Origin: Tetrahymena elliotti 4EA
Lineage: Eukaryota > Ciliophora > Oligohymenophorea > Hymenostomatida > Tetrahymenidae
Direction of reading: 5' to 3'
DNA: 64,000 bases
Assembly (NCBI GenBank): GCA_000231825.2
Contig: JH720296.1
Span: 1,764,683-1,828,682, forward strand
Shown: positions 62,756 to 64,000 of the stretch, in pieces
Layout of the letters: each line of letters opens with the position of its first letter
How positions within the stretch are numbered: the stretch's first letter is position 1
The notes under the pieces: model-generated
Database searches by the model: none
The model's input: only the letters and a program-made list of their open reading frames with translations
Told to the model about the DNA's origin: nothing
Program-made: the position numbers and the translations under genes

Positions 62756-64000
62756 ATGGAAGAATACTAAGTAGAGCCAAACCCTGATCTAGAAAATGCC
62801 GATATTTTCTAGTCAAACATTAGGCAAATAGAAACAACAAATCGTTTATTAGCTCATATAGAAGATAAGCTTAATAATTTAATATATAATAAGAAGCAAT
62901 CTCCTAAAAATTACAAATTTTCTACATTTACCAAAAAGAATGCAGCAAGCTAACAAGTTTTGCTTGAAAGAAACAATTAAGACTTTAACAGACCAAAGAA
63001 CTCCTTTCATGAAAACACAAATTAAAATGATTTTTTCAGGACCAATAAAGTAAATCAAGCATAGAATGACCAATTTTTTCATCAAGGTAATGTTTAATAA
63101 CAGCCAGATGAATTCTAAGAAAATTATATAAACAGCTCAAACTATTAAAATTAATATGCTAATTAGCCATAACTGTATCAGAACTCTACAAAAAATATCT
63201 ACAAAAATAATTTAAACCCTTAGGTGAGCAATTTAAATAAGAATAACCAAAGTGCATAAATAAATAATTTGTTATTCAATCCTCCAAATAATGGGATAAA
63301 TAGTACTAAGTCAAATAGAAGCTAGTCAGAATTCTAGCCAAATTATTCAAATAATTTGTTAAGAATTGAAGACAATTCAAGCAGCAATAGAAATAAATTT
63401 GATGAATTAAATTACTTGCTTTTAGGAAGAGAAGATTAAGATCCTTCTGCAAGTCAAATTTCTTCTGGTAAAAATCCATAAATTTTGGGTGGAACTTTAG
63501 AATATACAAAAAGTAATCACTTTAATTCTGCAAACAAATAACTTGAAATTGATTCAGCAGATATGAATTCATACAAATCAAGACAGTAATTCAATCAAGA
63601 GAATAGACTAAATAATTAAGAATCTTAAAGGTATTTATTAATTTTATTGTTTAAGTTTAATATTATAACATAAATTAAAAAAAGAATAACAGATAAGTTG
63701 AGAGAAACTAATGGAATGAGTCTTAGAAGTCCTTAAAATTAGTTATTCTAAAAATCTTAAAATAATGATGAATTATTGGTTTAAAGAATTGATAGAATGG
63801 ACAAATTTTATGAAAATAAAATTAAAATTTTGAGTGAAAGAGTAAGTTTATTAGAAAAAGAAAACTAAGTTTTAATTGAACAAAAAAGTGATTTAAACCT
63901 AGAAGTCATTAAGCTCAAGTAAAACGTCCCTATGTCTTCTAACATTAACTCAAATAGCAGTAAATTTTCTAATCATGAAAAAGCAAACAAAGAATAAGAA
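62756..64000 (+). CDS. Asn/Gln-rich coiled-coil protein, 5' part (cut by window end)
   Basis: ATG 62756 (MEEYQVEPNPDLENADIF) opens a frame that runs off the window at 64000. One intron (63631-63684, GTATTT...AAAAAG) is supported by continuity of QESQR to ITDKLRETNGMSL. An N-terminal helix (QIETTNRLLAHIEDKLNNLI) could be a short coiled coil. The middle is disordered Asn/Gln/Ser-rich sequence, with Gln mostly from TAA/TAG. A strong heptad-like coiled coil follows the intron (LVQRIDRMDKFYENKIKIL, SERVSLLEKENQVLIEQ). The family is unknown. Coiled coils of this type are common in ciliary and cortical proteins, but no specific role is supported. Confidence 0.75.

Overview
The window is A+T-rich eukaryotic DNA from a ciliate. 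Long, conserved reading frames run straight through TAA and TAG and end only at TGA. Where recognisable families allow a check (isocitrate dehydrogenase, ARMC9, thiol dioxygenase, protein kinase), TAA and TAG sit at positions that read well as glutamine. Introns are about 45-100 nt, A+T-rich and GT...AG. This fits an oligohymenophorean such as a Tetrahymena relative better than Paramecium, whose introns are much shorter. Genus and nucleus (micro- or macronuclear) cannot be settled from sequence alone. All protein readings below use TAA/TAG = Gln and TGA = stop.

Layout. 1-412: tail of a membrane protein. 413-13289: a gene-poor block of about 13 kb. At its centre is a decayed Tc1/mariner-type transposase (minus strand, 7424-7835). 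It is flanked by two large arrays of the same degenerate repeat in opposite orientation: about 15 copies on the left (2164-5935) and about 12 on the right (8836-11775). This looks like the remains of a large transposon or germline element and is the most unusual structure here. 13290-30870: DMT/EamA-like membrane transporter, an unknown acidic protein, ARMC9 (LisH/armadillo basal-body protein), a PG-rich (SHIPPO-type) axonemal protein, a tiny ORF, a B-box protein and a probable HYLS1-like centriolar protein. 31780-33992 (minus): AGC kinase with a myosin-TH1-like N-terminal domain. 33993-38285: a repeat-rich spacer containing a relic of the next gene. 38286-47264: a roughly 3000-residue surface protein with Cys-rich repeats, a beta-helix region and C-terminal membrane helices.

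48306-64000: an unknown basic protein, mitochondrial NAD-isocitrate dehydrogenase (minus), an ADO/PCO thiol dioxygenase (minus), a DUF1295/steroid-reductase-like membrane enzyme, a perfect-looking 140-bp tandem duplication, an AlbA_2/Schlafen-like protein (minus), a tandem-PX sorting-nexin-like protein, and the start of a coiled-coil protein cut by the window end.

Genes are independently oriented and no operon logic is expected. The shared theme is ciliary biology: ARMC9, the SHIPPO protein and the HYLS1-like protein lie within 11 kb. Several otherwise coherent genes are broken by single-base differences in A or T homopolymers. This suggests residual sequencing error more than true gene death.
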